From Salvia splendens (lineage: Eukaryota > Streptophyta > Magnoliopsida > Lamiales > Lamiaceae), in contig NC_056050.1 in the NCBI RefSeq assembly GCF_004379255.2, positions 20,205,514 through 20,269,513 of the forward strand: DNA of 64,000 nt. The letters run 5' to 3'. Positions 50,769 through 63,479 of the stretch are shown here, one piece after another. How positions within the stretch are numbered: position 1 is the stretch's first letter; each line of letters opens with the position of its first letter. Below the pieces are notes generated by a model that was given only the letters and a program-made list of their open reading frames with translations, did not search any database and had not been told where the DNA came from. A program made the position numbers and the translations under genes.

Positions 50769-53542
50769 TTAAACAAAATCAGAGGAACATGTAATTTCAG
50801 TTTGATCAAAACTAACTCCTATTTGAGTTGATTGAGAAGGAATTTGCAAACGTTCAACATCACCTTCCAACATCTCTAACACCTTGTTCATTGATGGACG
50901 GTCATTTGGGCTCAACAATATACACCACAATGCAACTATTGTCATCTTTCTAACAATACTCTCTCTACTCTCATTCTCATCGTCATACCCAGCTTCTTCG
51001 ATTTCAATATCCTTCCCTTGCTCAAAACAATCATATATCCAATATGGAAAATACTGGCTGGAATGACCGTTCTTTCCTCTCAAGTCTCTCTTTAACCCCA
51101 CCATATCGATTAACATCATCCCGAAACTATACACATCAGCCTTATAAGAGACTGCTCCCATACTTCTGTTGATTAGTTCAGGAGCAACATACCCTATAGT
51201 TCCTCTAGCAGTAGTCAAGCTCACTGTATCTTTACCCGTAGAGCAAAACTTTGCTAGCCCGAAATCAGATATTTTGGGGACGAATTTATCATCCAGAAGT
51301 ATGTTATGCGGCTTGATGTCAAAATGCAGAATCTGGATGTTACAACCTCGATGTAAATACTCAATCCCACGAGCAACTCCAACTGCAATATCAAACTTCG
51401 TGTCCCAATTTAGTGGCTTCATGTTTTCTCGGTTGAAGAGGTGCTTTTCAAGAGATCCATTAGTCATGAAATCAAAGACAAGGGCAAGTTTGGAGCCATG
51501 TGCACAGTACCCAACTAGTTTTACAACATTGACATGGTGTATCCTTCCAATATTTGCGATTTCATTCATGAAGTCCTGCCCTTTTCCTCCCGATTTCCCC
51601 AGTAGTTTGACTGCAACATCATGGCCGCTGCGGAGCTTGCCTTTGTAAACAGAACCGTAACCTCCTTGACCTAATTTATCTCGAAAACCTTTGGTCATTT
51701 TTTTAATGTCTAAATAGGAGTACCTAATTGGGGCGAGATTGTTGTCACTTTGTAGAAATGATTCAATATCTTCATGTAAGGAGAGACGCCTTGTTCGGAA
51801 TTTGTAAATCAAAAGCCGCACCACCAAAGGGAAGGTGAAGACCCTTGATGCGCAAATGATGATGCTTACTATGAGGGCTGAGAAGACGTGGAAGAAACTC
51901 AAATCTTTGCTATGTATACACATGTTATCTTTTAGTAAGTTGATGAATTAGTAAACAAAATGAAATGAAAGCGTACCAGGCAGTAGATAAGTCGGTGATC
52001 TGGTCACTGCAAGCACATCAAATACACTATAAGCAAAAATCAAGAGTGAAAAATCGATAGCATGACTAAGAAAGGAAATGATAGTTACCCTAATACTTTA
52101 GTAAGTTGATGAATTAGTAACAAAAATAAAATGAGACTGTACCAGGAAGTAGATAATTACTCTTTGACCCGATTACGACTGCTGCGAGCACAACGAATCA
52201 TACATCATAAGCCAAAAGAAGAATAAAAATATACTTCATCCGTTACTTTTTATTACTTTTGGTAATATGCCCCACATTCTACTTGCTCATCTCTCTCATA
52301 TTTTATTAAAGTACGACCCTCACTCCACCAACTTTTTCTATCTAATTTTCTTAACATTTCTTAAAACCGAGCCAAGTCAACTTATGCCACTTAGTTCGGT
52401 AATGTATATAAGGATTCTTACGTTGAATCACGGTGAAAAAGAGAGCTGATTTATAATATAAGAGCATTGATACAGCTGCGAATCCAATGATGGTGAACAC
52501 AGGAGGGCTTACCACTGCACATAACAGACCTGCAATTCATAATTTTTTTTCTTCATCAAAAGTTGACTCTTTTAAATCTTTTTCATGATCAAAACAAACA
52601 CCACGAATATTTAACGATGCATAAATAATTTCACACCTACAATTATCAGAAGAATCGGGATCATACCTGCAGATATATAATAATAACCTTCAGTTAATCA
52701 TATCTTAAAGAGATGTAACTATATAATATGAGATAGAGTTAAAATGGAGTGTACCAAAGAAGATTGATTCATAAAATTTAGCTGCATATTTCCAAAAAAA
52801 AAGAGCATTAGCATATGTATAAACAGAAGAAATCTATTGACAATTGAGTCTTAGGCAGGGTGAATTTGCAGTGGGGGCAGAAGACGAGTTCGAATCCGTA
52901 CAAGAGAGAATGGTGGATTTCAGAGAGTGAAACGTTGTCGAAATTGTTAAATCCGGGCCATGAAGTCATCACTATGAGATCGACTCTGCACAAGCGTGGC
53001 ACCTCAGAGGCATTCAAGTGTCCCACCTTGATATAAGCATATGTGTTGTGTGAATAATTAGAGGAACAATGACTAGTAATATCTGTGAAGAGGGAAGAGT
53101 TGTTCAATGGATGTGGGCAGCTTACAAAATTAAATGGGTTTAGTGTTGTTGGAATTCGGTAAGGAAAAGGATGAGGATTATCAAAGATGAAGGTAAAGAT
53201 ATATGAAGACACAGTGGGAAAAGAGCAGATGTTATTGTTGTTAATGGATGAATCAACCAGCCTGATGGTGGAGTTTTGGTAGTCGATTGCTTTGACGTGG
53301 TAGTTTTGGGAGTTGAGAGAGATGGAGGTGACATTGTTGTGGCAGTGAAGCTCAAATCTGCGGTCACCGCAGTTTTTGGGGTCGTCGTTGAGGCGGAAAG
53401 GGTAGCTGATATTGGAAAGGATGCCGCAGGCAGAAGGGGTGCACTTTGCATCATAACATGGGAATAAATGGAGTATTACTAATGCAATCAACAGAGATGA
53501 ACATTTCATCATATTGTTGTGTGATTTGATTCTGATTAACAA
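50769..53542 (-). CDS. LRK10-like receptor protein kinase (GUB_WAK extracellular domain)
   Basis: This gene reads right to left. The first exon (53542 or 53509 down to about 52840) encodes a signal peptide (LLIALVILHLFPCYDA) and a Cys-rich GUB_WAK-type wall-binding domain (CGILSNISYPFRLNDDPKNCG), with several N-glycosylation sites. Several small exons follow between about 52765 and 51940. The last exon (about 51923-50769) has a transmembrane helix, a juxtamembrane region (RRLSLHEDIESFLQ) and a Ser/Thr kinase. Kinase motifs are GQGGYGSVYKG, VAVKLLG, HFDIKPHNILLD (HFD in place of HRD, usual for this family) and DFGLAKF. The family includes LRK10-like and rust-resistance Lr10-type kinases in defence and ABA signalling. 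Exact middle exons are uncertain, and one small exon looks duplicated. No stop was seen in the two main exons. Confidence 0.8.
51930..52240 (-). repeat. Tandemly duplicated short exon and intron in the receptor kinase gene
   Basis: Two units of about 150 bp (about 51930-52085 and 52090-52240) both contain TTTAGTAAGTTGATGAATTAGTAA, then a GTACCAGG[CA]AGTAGATAA segment and GCACA[TA]C. In minus orientation each contains a short exon ending in CTGCCTG or CTTCCTG before a GTAC donor. They are moderately diverged, so the duplication is not recent. Confidence 0.55.
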
Positions 53543-54481
53543 TTCTTGAATACTAATCTCTTGAGTTAGTAGTAACTAACCAGGGGTCAGCATGTCATGT
53601 TAGAGAGAAGGTTCATCAATTCTTGAATATTAATCTTTTGAGTTGACTTTGGTTTTATGGATATTAATTTATGTATATTTATTCAGGTTGCGTGGGAGTT
53701 AAAATATTACTTCAAACATCTATACTATACTATATTGTTGTGAATTGGAATTACTTAGATACACATCTTTGCAGAAAAGTCAAGAAATTATTAGTACTAT
53801 TAATTTTATTTTCGTTTACGATGATGCGGTTTGCTCTTTAATTCATATTTAACCAAGATGAGTTCGACTTGATATTTTTAGAACTAGTAATTACTCCATA
53901 ACTCATGCACAAAACATTCTGCTAATGATTTTGCAAATAAGTTACGCCAAGTTTAACAATTTTCGGATTATTTCCTACCAAAACTATTTCGTGGACGATC
54001 GAATATATGATATCCAGGTTTACAAATGATAAGTGCCTAAACAATAATAGTAGTAATATTTAAAAGGTCAATTTGTAGTTCAATATTTTTTGATCCTTTT
54101 CTTTTATTTGACTTTTATTTATTTATTTATTTGAAAGGAAAGTGCCACAAATATCATTAAATCAAACATCTGGGTCACCATATCTTGCGCCGCATGTTTA
54201 GCCGAAGTCAATCAATAATTGAACATTAACCCCTTCCATTTCACCAAAATATATTGATAGCCCTATCAAGTACTATAACACGATCATATTGGAATACTAG
54301 ATGAGTTGAAAAATAAACGTTTCGGCACATTAAATATTATACATAGAAAATGAATATTTTGTTGTTCACATAAATAGGTGCACTACAAAACTTAAATGCA
54401 TAAAGTAGAAGAGGCTATTAAGACATTCAGTCTATGTTTTCACTTTATTTGCACACTTAACAATCATACGAAGCATTGTTT
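53543..54481. other. AT-rich spacer between kinase gene and kinase pseudogene
   Basis: It probably holds the promoter of the receptor kinase next to 53542. No coding region was recognised. Confidence 0.4.
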
Positions 54482-55025
54482 TTAAACAAAGGGCACTTGA
54501 GCTCTATTGACTATTGCACACACTCTATCACTCTTGCACATTAATCTCATCATGATACAGCAAGACACGGTATCTGTAAAACATGTAGTTTCGATTTTAT
54601 CCACATTGATTAATGTTTGAGGTGACTGAGACGGAGAATTTGGAATTTGAAGACGCTTAACATCACCTTCCAGCATCTACACTACTTTATTTATTGATGA
54701 ACGATCATCCGGATACATCTGTATCCACCACAATGCAACTATTGTCATCTTCCGCACAAGCTTCCTTGTGCCTTAGCTATCCTCATTTCCGTTCGTCTTT
54801 TCAACTTCAACATCCTTACCATGCTCAAAGCACGTATATATCCAGTAAGGAAAATATTGGCTAGGATCGCCATTGTTTACTTTCAAGTCTCTGTTTAAGC
54901 CCACAATTTCCATCAATAGCATCTCTAAACCATACATATCAGCCTTGTAAGACACTGCACTAATACTTCTGTTGATTAGTTCTGGAGCAACATATCCTAT
55001 GGTCCCTCTAGCTAGCAGCAGTCAT
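54482..55025 (-). pseudogene. Truncated LRK10-like kinase pseudogene
   Basis: This is a partial copy of the kinase C-terminal lobe of the neighbouring gene. SYKADMYGLEMLLMEIVGL and SQYFPYWIYTCFEHGKDVEV match the intact kinase, followed after a stop by MLEGDVKRLQIP. The match starts at the ELINRS region (about 55000) and is cut off upstream by a degenerate MITE (about 55048-55255). A stop codon (TAG on the minus strand near 54775) and at least one frame change disable it. It is a tandem-duplication remnant. Confidence 0.8.
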
Positions 55026-55047
55026 TGTCACCGCATTCTTATTTGTG

Positions 55048-55255
55048 GAGTATTTCCCCCATCCCATAATAGATGTCATACCTTCCTTTTTAGTTTGCTC
55101 ATAAAAGATGTAACATTTCCATTTTTAGAAAAAGTTCACTCTCACATTAATATAAAAAATATATTTTCTGTCTCCATTTAATACACAAAATAAAACCTTA
55201 TAAAATCTCGTGTCGTCCCTTAAGTGTGACATCTTTTGTGGAACAGAAAGAGTAA
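55048..55255. mobile_element. Degenerate Stowaway-like MITE
   Basis: Left end TTTCCCCCATCCCATAATAGATGTCA and right end TGACATCTTTTGTGGAACAGAAAGAG are imperfect inverted repeats, with TA on the left and TA on the right. It interrupts the kinase pseudogene. Confidence 0.6.
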
Positions 55256-55259
55256 TAAT

Positions 55260-55860
55260 TAATTATAAGATGGACACACCAAGTCATCTTGCTACTTTGT
55301 TATTCCTAGACTAGGGAATATTTTCTCCTTCAATTGGGTGATAGTGGGAATGGAATATAATACGAGGAAAGTGGAGGCAATATTGATTTTCAACAATTAA
55401 TGCCTTATTTCAGTCGATCCCGCCATCGGTTAATGAATACCGTCGGGAAATTCCCAAAATTGGCATACCTCCGCTTCCACCCAATCCTTGCTATGTGATC
55501 ATAATATATCTCAAGGAACTCCAGTTTAATTTCATGCTTTAGATAGTTACAAAAGGGAAAAAAAAATCCTCAACCCAAACAGCGAACGATGCCGTTAGTC
55601 GGTGACAACCTTCTTCAGCTCAACGAGTTTTGATACCACGAGATTCATTGTTGGATCCGTCATTATTTACTCAAGCTTTCGTCTTCGAAATATATATATT
55701 TAAACATTAAATATATATATTTCGAAGCCACATAACCATAATTTGATTTCTAGTTCGGTCTTTAAAATTAGTTCGTCACAACTCTTACTTCCCTACCTTA
55801 TAGTTCAATAACTAGGCTAATGATTTTTGACCCATACACAAATAAAATTTGAAGCCAATA
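55260..55860. other. Spacer with a perfect 20-bp palindrome
   Basis: No gene. At 55683-55727, CTTCGAAATATATATATTTA, a 5-base loop, and the exact inverse repeat form a perfect hairpin. Confidence 0.6.
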
Positions 55861-55865
55861 ATATT

Positions 55866-58732
55866 TGTCACGCCCGCATTTCCTAAGGATAGGAAGTACG
55901 GTGGACCGCGACTAGGGGAGGAATAAAGAAGCGGGGAAGAAAGGGGAGAACAGGAATATTTGACCCAAAAGCATTTATTAAAAAGAAGTTCACTTCAAAC
56001 ATTGTACTAAGAAGACATTTCTAAAGTTAATGTAAACAGAGTTAAATAAAAACAATGTATCGGATTACAAAGCAGCGGAAAAGACCAAAAGACAGATGAT
56101 GCCGGGTATGACGACACGACACCATCCAAAAGACCAAGTAAAAACACTCATTTGGCTTTCACTGCTCAACATCCGTCATCCCCATCGCCGCTCAACCTGC
56201 ACATTAAGAAAACAACATGCAGGGCTGAGTACTTATTGCACTCAGTGGACACACGCCAAAATCATAGTTTGTCATGCCACATCAGTGTAACCTTGGGGTT
56301 TTAAGTGTAAGAAAGTAACCCAAGTACACAAAATATATTTCATAAATTCGACTGCGCAGTCATTTTCAGATATTGCCACCCTTATTCCCACTATCATACA
56401 CTATCTGATCCAACCATGACAAGGGGCGTGGCCACACCCCAGGTCAACTAGACCGGCCAACTTGCTCTCAGATGGCTCCCGGTCTCGTGTACACTAGCCT
56501 GAGGGTTCGCAGCCCAACAGACCCGAATTCGATTAAACATATGTGGTAAACCACTTCAGATAGGTTTCAAAACAAAACAATTGGCAAGACAAACAGTTCA
56601 CCTCCATAAACATTTCCGGAACAAAGTCCGTATTTAAAGATAACCCACATAAAAGTAGGGTAGAAAAGCCCACCTCGATTGCTTAGCTTTTAAAACAGTT
56701 CCCTTCAACCACACTTTCCTCGAAAAAGATCACCCTTTTGAAAGATAAATAAATCATGATTAGAGTCAGGGTAGACGATGTTTAAACGACAATGCATGAT
56801 TCCTACGTGGACGACTTCAACATCTAGCACGTTACACGAACACACACTTAACAACATCTCATAAGCCAAACACACAAAGACACGCCCGAAAACACACCCC
56901 GCACGCACCCGACACGCATACGACGTACTCAAAACGCGCACACGACACACACACAACACTCAAACTCCTGGCATACCCTTACTGTGCAACGGCTCACTTG
57001 GCTCGGAAAAGGTTCGGAAAAAGCTCGGAAAAAGGATCGGCGTCTCGGCCTGGCTCGGTGTCTCGGCCGCCTGGCTCGGCACCTCGGCCGACCGTCTCGG
57101 CCGCCTGGCTCGGCACCTCGGCCGACCGTCTCGGCCGCCTGGCTCGGCACCTCGGCCGCCTGGCTCGGCACCTCGGCCGACCGTCTCGGCCGCCTGGCTC
57201 GGCACCTCGGCCGACCGTCTCGGCCGCCTGGCTCGGCACCTCGGCCGCCTGGCTCGGCACCTCGGCCGACCGTCTCGGCCGCCTGGCTCGGCACCTCGGC
57301 CGCCTGTCTCGGCACAGCTCGGCACCTGTCTCGGCACAGCTCGGCACCTGTCTCGGCACAGCTCGGCACTTGTCTCGGCACAGCTCGGCACCTGTCTCGG
57401 CACAGCTCGGCACCTGTCTCGGCACAGCTCGGCACCTGTCTCGGCACAGCTCGGCACCTGTCTCGGCACAGCTCGGCACCTGTCTCGGCACAGCTCGGCA
57501 CATGTCTCGGCACAGCTCGGCACCTGTCTCGGCACAGCTCGGCACCTGTCTCGGCACAGCTCGGCACCTCGGCCGACCATCTCGGCCGTCCGGCTCGGCA
57601 CCTCGACCGACCGTCTCGGCCGCCTGCTCGGCACCTCGGCCGACCACCTCGGCCGTCTGCTCGGCACCTAGTTTACACCCCTTTTCCTCTGACCCCCGAT
57701 TCTCAAACCCTATACGACAAACACACCACGCATTCTACATCCCAAAACACACCCAAACACCTGGGATCATCCCTTCCAGACTCTCCACAAATCTGCCCTA
57801 GGCTGAACCCAACAACTCTCGGCCAACACACACGAAAACTCTCGAACCAAACACTGATTCCTCCGAGCCATCTCTTGGCCAAACACCCCCACATACATCA
57901 CAAAAGCACAACACTCAGAAACCCAACCATTGCACATGAAAACATCACCCAGAACACACCACACGCAGAACTGCGCAGTTTACTTGCAAAAATCATAGTA
58001 AAATCATACGACATCCAATGAAGCTGAAATTTACACACCACACCGAAGACACATCCAAGTTTATACGGTTAAAATTTCGTACCAAAAGGAGATCGTTTGC
58101 TCAGTCAAAACGGGGTCGGAACCCACTGTCAGTTACTAACAAAACATGCTCGACAACAACACATAATCACAAAACCTATTCAGCATCTAAACCTTCCCAA
58201 AACGTCCTACATGCATGTTTTTCGAATTAAACGAGAGTTGAGGCCTTGTATTACCTTTCCCGGATAGTTCAACGTAGTGTAAAAGCTTTACTTCCTCTTA
58301 CGACTCCGATTCACGACGAATGAGGGTATCACCTTGAGGAATCCAAGAAGATGATGAGAGGGAGTGAATGGAAGAAGGTAAAAACCGAGAGGGAGAAGGG
58401 AGGAAGCTTACCGGTGTTGAGATTGTGAGGGAGAAGAGAGAACCGATGATTGATTGTGATTGGGAAGGGAAAGATATCGGTTTTGTGGGAGTGGGGGGGG
58501 GGGGTTGAGAAGATCGTGGGGTGAGGGAGAGAACCGAGAGAGAGAGGGAGAGAGAGAGATAGAGATATTTAATTTATTAATTAGGATATTAATTTGCTTT
58601 TCAAAAACCATAAACTAAAAAATTCACACCCATAAATAATGTAAAACAAATAAAACATACCACACCATATCTTAAACAAGATATTCACAAAAAGCAAACA
58701 CCCTTTAATTAAAAAAAAAAACGGACATTACA
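55866..58732 (-). repeat. 3' LTR of the chromovirus, 2.9 kb
   Basis: On the plus strand the LTR runs from TGTCACGCCC to GGACATTACA, so on the minus strand it starts TGTAATGTCC next to the polypurine tract and ends GGGCGTGACA. The inferred length is 2867 bp. A GC-rich minisatellite lies at 57040-57665, and a C/G run is at about 58493-58505. The second LTR is outside the window, so the boundaries rest on end motifs and polypurine tract position. Confidence 0.7.
57040..57665. repeat. GC-rich minisatellite inside the chromovirus LTR
   Basis: Two arrays adjoin. At 57050-57304, variants of a 34-bp unit (CTCGGCCGCCTGGCTCGGCA, then CCTCGGCCGACCGT) alternate with a shorter 21-bp form. At about 57305-57567, a 22-bp unit (TGTCTCGGCACAGCTCGGCA, then CC) is repeated about 12 times with few changes. 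Diverged 34-bp type units continue to 57665. Long open frames over this region in all phases are artefacts of the repeat and GC content. Confidence 0.9.
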
Positions 58733-58776
58733 TTCCTCCCACCTTAAAAAAAATTTCGTCCCGAAATTTCCCTAGA

Positions 58777-61700
58777 TTACTCAAACAGCTCCGGAAACTT
58801 CTCTCTCATCTTATCTTCTAATTCCCATGTTGCTTCTTCGACTCCATGATTCCTCCACCGTACTTTCACCGAAGCAATTGACTTATTCCTCAATTCTTGC
58901 ACTCTTCGGTCCAAAATGGCCTCGGGCTTCTCCTCATAGCTTAGATCGGGATTTAGGACCATCATCTCTTCTTGGTGAACGATGTGTGTGGGGTCAAACA
59001 CGTACTTCCTCAATTGTGACACATGGAAGACGTTGTGCACATTTCCAAAGCTTGGTGGTAGAGCCAACCTGTATGCTACCACGCCGACTCTATCCAAAAT
59101 CTCGTATGGACCAATAAATCGGGGTCTCAGCTTTCCCTTCACTCCAAAACGAGTTATTCCCTTAGAAGGGGAAACTTTCAGAAAGACCTTTTCCCCGACC
59201 TCGAACTGTAACTCGGTCCTTCGAACATCCGCATAAGATTTCTGTCGATCTTGTGCCTCCTTGATCCTCCCACGGATTTGTCGGACAATCTCTATCATCT
59301 CTTCTACAGAGTCTGGTCCGAGAATTCTTCTCTCACCCACTTCATCCCAATAAAGTGGCGATCTACACTTCTTTCCATACAAGGCCTCATATGGGGCCAT
59401 CTTGATAGTCGCCTGGTAACTATTATTGTAAGCGAACTCTACCAAGGGCAACACTTCTTCCCAACCTACGCCTCGATCTAGCACCACGGCTCGTAGCATG
59501 TCCTCCAATGCTTGTATCGTTCTCTCCGACTGCCCGTCGGTTTGCGGGTGGAACGCTGTACTGAAATTCAACTTAGTCCCCAACTCGCGCTGCAGGCTTG
59601 TCCAAAATCTAGAAGTGAATTTAGCATCACGATCAGATGTGATTGTCGCTGGAACTCCATGCAAGCGTATAATTTCCCGTACATATACCTTAGCCAACTG
59701 ATCGGATCCATAAGTGGCACGAACCGGCACAAAATTGGCAGATTTGGTGAGGCGATCTATAATCACCCAAATCACCGTGTTCCCTCGCTGGGATTTTGGC
59801 AGTCCTACCACAAAGTCCATTGCAATATGTTCCCACTTCCATTCCGGAATCTCGAGGGGTTGCAATTTCCCATAGGGCCGTTGGTGTAGCGCCTTTACTT
59901 GTTGACATGCTAGGCATCTCTCCACAAATGCCGCAACATGCTTTTTCATACCGTTCCACCAAAACTGTCTTTTCAAGTCTTGATACATTTTGGTGCTCCC
60001 TGGATGAGCAGCGTATGGGGTTTCATGTGCTTCTCTCATGATTTCCATCCTCAGGCCTTCATCCTTAGGCACACACAACCTTCCCTTGTATGTGAGACCA
60101 TTATCCGCTGCTTCACGAAAATTTCCGAGTTCACCCGTCCTCACTTCTGAGCGAATCTTTTCTAGTAACGTATCTCGCCGTTGAGCTTCTACAATTCTGG
60201 CTCTTAAGTCGGGTTCCATCACCAACGTGGCTACTATCCCTTCCACAGTCTCGGGCATTCTCACCACTTCCAAGCGCATCTTACTGAACTCTTGGATTAT
60301 ACTCTCCTCGATAGTAAGAAAGGTGGCCAGCTGAGATTGAGACTTCCTACTAAGAGCATCGGCCACTACGTTTGCTTTTCCCGGATGGTAATTTATACCA
60401 CAATCGTAGTCCTTTACCAACTCGAGCCACCTACGTTGGCGCATGTTCAACTCCTTTTGCTCAAAGAAGTACTTTAGACTCTTATGGTCCGTGTATATCT
60501 CACAACGGACTCCATAAAGATGATGTCTCCAGATCTTCAAAGCATGTACCACAGCTGCCAGTTCCAAGTCATGCGTCGGATAATTCAGTTCATGGGGCTT
60601 CAATTGTCTCGATGCATATGCAATCACTTTCCCCTTCTGCATAAGCACACATCCCAGTCCCACCTTCGACGCATCCGTATATACCGCATAGTCAGTCTCT
60701 GGCTCCGGCACAGCTAGGATTGGTGCGGTGGTCAATTTCTCCTTCAACAACTGAAAGCTCGCCTCACATTCTGGCGTCCAAATCATCTTGACTCCCTTTT
60801 TCAGTTGTTGCGTCATTGGCCTTGCTATCTTCGAGAATCCCTCGATGAATCTTCGATAATAGCCCGCCAGTCCTAAAAAGCTTCGGATTTCGTTTTGTGT
60901 AGAAGGTGACTTCCACTCCTGCACCGCTTCTACCTTGGCCGGATCTACACGAATTCCATCTGAAGTTACTACATGTCCAAGAAAATTTACTTCCTTGAGC
61001 CAAAACTCGCATTTACTGAACTTGGCATATAGTTTCTCGTCCCTTAGAGTTGCTAGGACGGTTCTCAAGTGCTCTTTGTGCTCCTCCTCGTTCTTTGAGT
61101 AAACAAGCACGTCATCGATGAAAACCAGGACAAACCGATCCAGAAAAGGATGGAACACGCGGTTCATAAGGTCCATGAACACTGCCGGGGCGTTCGTCAG
61201 TCCAAAAGGCATTACAACGAACTCATAATGACCATATCTTGTTCGAAAAGCTGTCTTGGGTACATCTTCTCGCCGAACCCTCAGCTGATGGTACCCAGAC
61301 CTCAAATCCATCTTAGAGAAGACTCCTGCCCCTCGAAGTTGGTCAAACAAGTCGTCTATCCTTGGTAGTGGATACTTGTTCTTCAGCGTTAGTTTGTTTA
61401 GCTCCCGATAGTCGATGCACATCCTCATCGTTCCATCCTTCTTCTTTACGAACAACACTGGTGCTCCCCATGGTGACACGCTAGGTCTAATGAATCCCAA
61501 TTCCAGTAGCTCTTGCAGTTGCACCTTAAGCTCCTCCAACTCTTTTGGCGCCATTCTATAAGGTGCTTTGGATATTGGTGCCGATCCGGGCTCCAGATCG
61601 ATCGTGAATTCTACTTGCCTGTCGGGTGGGGGTCCCGGCAATGCATCGGGGAAGACATCGGGATATTCACTCACTATCGCCACATCTTCTATCTTCCTGT

Positions 61701-62343
61701 CTTTCTTCTCCTCCCCATTCAAATAAACAAGGTACGCTGGACATCCCTTCCTCATCATTGTAGTGGCTTGCAGCGCAGAGATAATGGACTTGCGTCGGCT
61801 CATTGGGACTCCGTGAAACTTCATCGGCTCTTTTCCGGGGGTTTCAAACGAAATTTCCCTTTCTCTACAATGAAGGGTAACGTGGTTCTCCGCTAACCAA
61901 TCCATACCCAAGATTATGTCTACGCTACCCATCGTCATTACTTGCAAATTATAAGCCACTAAACTGAGTTCACCTATTCCAAAGTTCACACATGCACAAG
62001 ATCGGGATATATCTATAGCCCCGCCTACCGGTGAGGTCACACTCATAGTGGGTTCGGTCTTAACAGTAGGTAATTCCAAAGTATCCACACAAGACGTTGA
62101 TATAAAGGAATGCGACGCACCCGTATCAAACAAGACAACTATAGGCATATTGAGAAGTGTGCCCATACCTGCCAAGTTTCCTTGCTCAAAGGTTTCTTTC
62201 CCGTTTGCCGGCTGTTTCCCCTTCAAGGCGTAGGCCCTTGCTTGCGATGGTAATCCTTGGCGGCGTTGTTGCGGTGGAGGTGCAGGTAGTGCCTGGGATT
62301 GTGGACGGAAACCTAGCTGGTTCTGTCTCGTTCCCGTTCCCAT
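58777..62343 (-). CDS. Chromovirus pol: protease, RT, RNase H, integrase, chromodomain
   Basis: The frame gives 1188 aa from the Met at 62343, but it is open further upstream to about 62485, where it includes two zinc knuckles (CFKYHAGEC and [14 protein letters not shown]). Protease carries LFDTGAS (Asp73). RT is at about 270-440, with [12 protein letters not shown] and FIDD at 408-411. RNase H has YTDAS (about residue 585). Integrase carries an HHCC finger ([19 protein letters not shown]) and the triad in [17 protein letters not shown] and DGQSERT. The C terminus (about 1130-1180) has a chromodomain-like segment, [18 protein letters not shown] and [14 protein letters not shown], which in chromoviruses guides insertion to marked chromatin. 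The coding frame itself is intact. Confidence 0.93.
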   Translation of the reverse strand: MGTGTRQNQLGFRPQSQALPAPPPQQRRQGLPSQARAYALKGKQPANGKETFEQGNLAGMGTLLNMPIVVLFDTGASHSFISTSCVDTLELPTVKTEPTMSVTSPVGGAIDISRSCACVNFGIGELSLVAYNLQVMTMGSVDIILGMDWLAENHVTLHCREREISFETPGKEPMKFHGVPMSRRKSIISALQATTMMRKGCPAYLVYLNGEEKKDRKIEDVAIVSEYPDVFPDALPGPPPDRQVEFTIDLEPGSAPISKAPYRMAPKELEELKVQLQELLELGFIRPSVSPWGAPVLFVKKKDGTMRMCIDYRELNKLTLKNKYPLPRIDDLFDQLRGAGVFSKMDLRSGYHQLRVRREDVPKTAFRTRYGHYEFVVMPFGLTNAPAVFMDLMNRVFHPFLDRFVLVFIDDVLVYSKNEEEHKEHLRTVLATLRDEKLYAKFSKCEFWLKEVNFLGHVVTSDGIRVDPAKVEAVQEWKSPSTQNEIRSFLGLAGYYRRFIEGFSKIARPMTQQLKKGVKMIWTPECEASFQLLKEKLTTAPILAVPEPETDYAVYTDASKVGLGCVLMQKGKVIAYASRQLKPHELNYPTHDLELAAVVHALKIWRHHLYGVRCEIYTDHKSLKYFFEQKELNMRQRRWLELVKDYDCGINYHPGKANVVADALSRKSQSQLATFLTIEESIIQEFSKMRLEVVRMPETVEGIVATLVMEPDLRARIVEAQRRDTLLEKIRSEVRTGELGNFREAADNGLTYKGRLCVPKDEGLRMEIMREAHETPYAAHPGSTKMYQDLKRQFWWNGMKKHVAAFVERCLACQQVKALHQRPYGKLQPLEIPEWKWEHIAMDFVVGLPKSQRGNTVIWVIIDRLTKSANFVPVRATYGSDQLAKVYVREIIRLHGVPATITSDRDAKFTSRFWTSLQRELGTKLNFSTAFHPQTDGQSERTIQALEDMLRAVVLDRGVGWEEVLPLVEFAYNNSYQATIKMAPYEALYGKKCRSPLYWDEVGERRILGPDSVEEMIEIVRQIRGRIKEAQDRQKSYADVRRTELQFEVGEKVFLKVSPSKGITRFGVKGKLRPRFIGPYEILDRVGVVAYRLALPPSFGNVHNVFHVSQLRKYVFDPTHIVHQEEMMVLNPDLSYEEKPEAILDRRVQELRNKSIASVKVRWRNHGVEEATWELEDKMREKFPELFE

Positions 62344-63263
62344 GTGCTTGTTTGGGCAATTTCGGATGTAGTGGCCACTCCCACCACAGTTGAAGCACCT
62401 AGGGTCTCGACACTCCCCGGCGTGGTACTTGAAGCACCTTCCACATTGAGGGTTCCTCGGCGGAAAGTTTCCCTCGGTTGGAAAGTATTCTGTCTCCCGC
62501 CATTGTAGGGTGGGTTCCTCATGTGTTGTGGCCTCTTACCACCATACTGAGCCTGGTCACCATCCCACCTCCTCTTCTCTTGGTGGCCCGGCTGAGCTTG
62601 TAGAGGTGTCGCGTTTGTTGTTGCCACAACTCTTGGCTTAGGGAGTGCATCTTCCACGTCCAGTGCACAAGTCAAGATCTCCGAGTAGGAGAGTTCTCCT
62701 CGACAGGCCAATGCGGCCTTTATCTCATCTCTGAGCCCGGCCCGGAACTTCACCGCCCATTTCTCATCGGTGTCCATCAACTCGGGCGCATATCGTGCCA
62801 TCTGCGCGAGGGCTCGGTCATACTCGGTTACAGTCATTCGGCCTTGGCTTAGTGTGTGGAACTCTACCACCTTGGCCCGTCTGTACGTCTTTGGAACATA
62901 CTTGTTATCGATCTCTACTTTAAACTCTTCCCATGTTAGCGCCTCCAGGCGGGCAGGATTCATAGTTCTTTGCCGAGTCTCCCACCAGTAATCGGCAGCA
63001 CCTGACAGTTGAAAGGTAGCACCAGCAATGCGCTCCCTATCTGTGCACTCCATGACCCTGAAGATACGCTCGAGGCCGCGTATCCACTCTTCCGCTTTGG
63101 ATGGGTCTCCTTGTCCGTCAAATTTTGGGGGATTCTGCCTTGAGAACGTAACTATGAATCTTTCTTGTTGAGGCGGGGGTGGAGGTGGTGGTGGCGGTGG
63201 TGGTGGAGGTGGTGCCTCCACGTTGGGTCCTTGTCGTGGTTGGCGTGCACGTCTTGGCGGCAT
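62313..63263 (-). pseudogene. Chromovirus gag, frameshifted before its zinc knuckles
   Basis: A 316-aa frame starts at MPPRRARQPRQG, followed by a proline run of about 14 residues. The gag domain is at about 35-190 (RQNPPKFDGQGDPSKAEEWI, GAADYWWE, YVPKTYRRAKVVEFHTLSQG). The frame departs from the polyprotein near 62485, just after GRQNTFQP. The natural continuation, with both zinc knuckles, is in the pol frame. A one-base indel explains this; gag and pol would otherwise form one reading frame. Confidence 0.85.
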
Positions 63264-63479
63264 TCTGATTCAATATCCAAAAAGTGTTACTACAATTCTC
63301 ATCCAAAATTACCACTTTCTCAAAATTTTCTTATAAAATCTTCATGTAGTATAAGATGCAACACATAGGATATATATATCAAAATCCAAATTCTCATTAA
63401 AAGAAAGAAGGCCAACATTGTTCCCAAGAGTAGATCGTACTGAAAGCAAAAACTGAAAAGACAACGAACTATTCTAATT

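Noticed and set aside
56929..58021. Long overlapping ORFs on both strands (up to 345 aa) in the GC-rich region
   Set aside because: They are by-products of 22-bp and 34-bp repeats without stop codons, open in several frames at once; they lie inside an LTR and have no domain.
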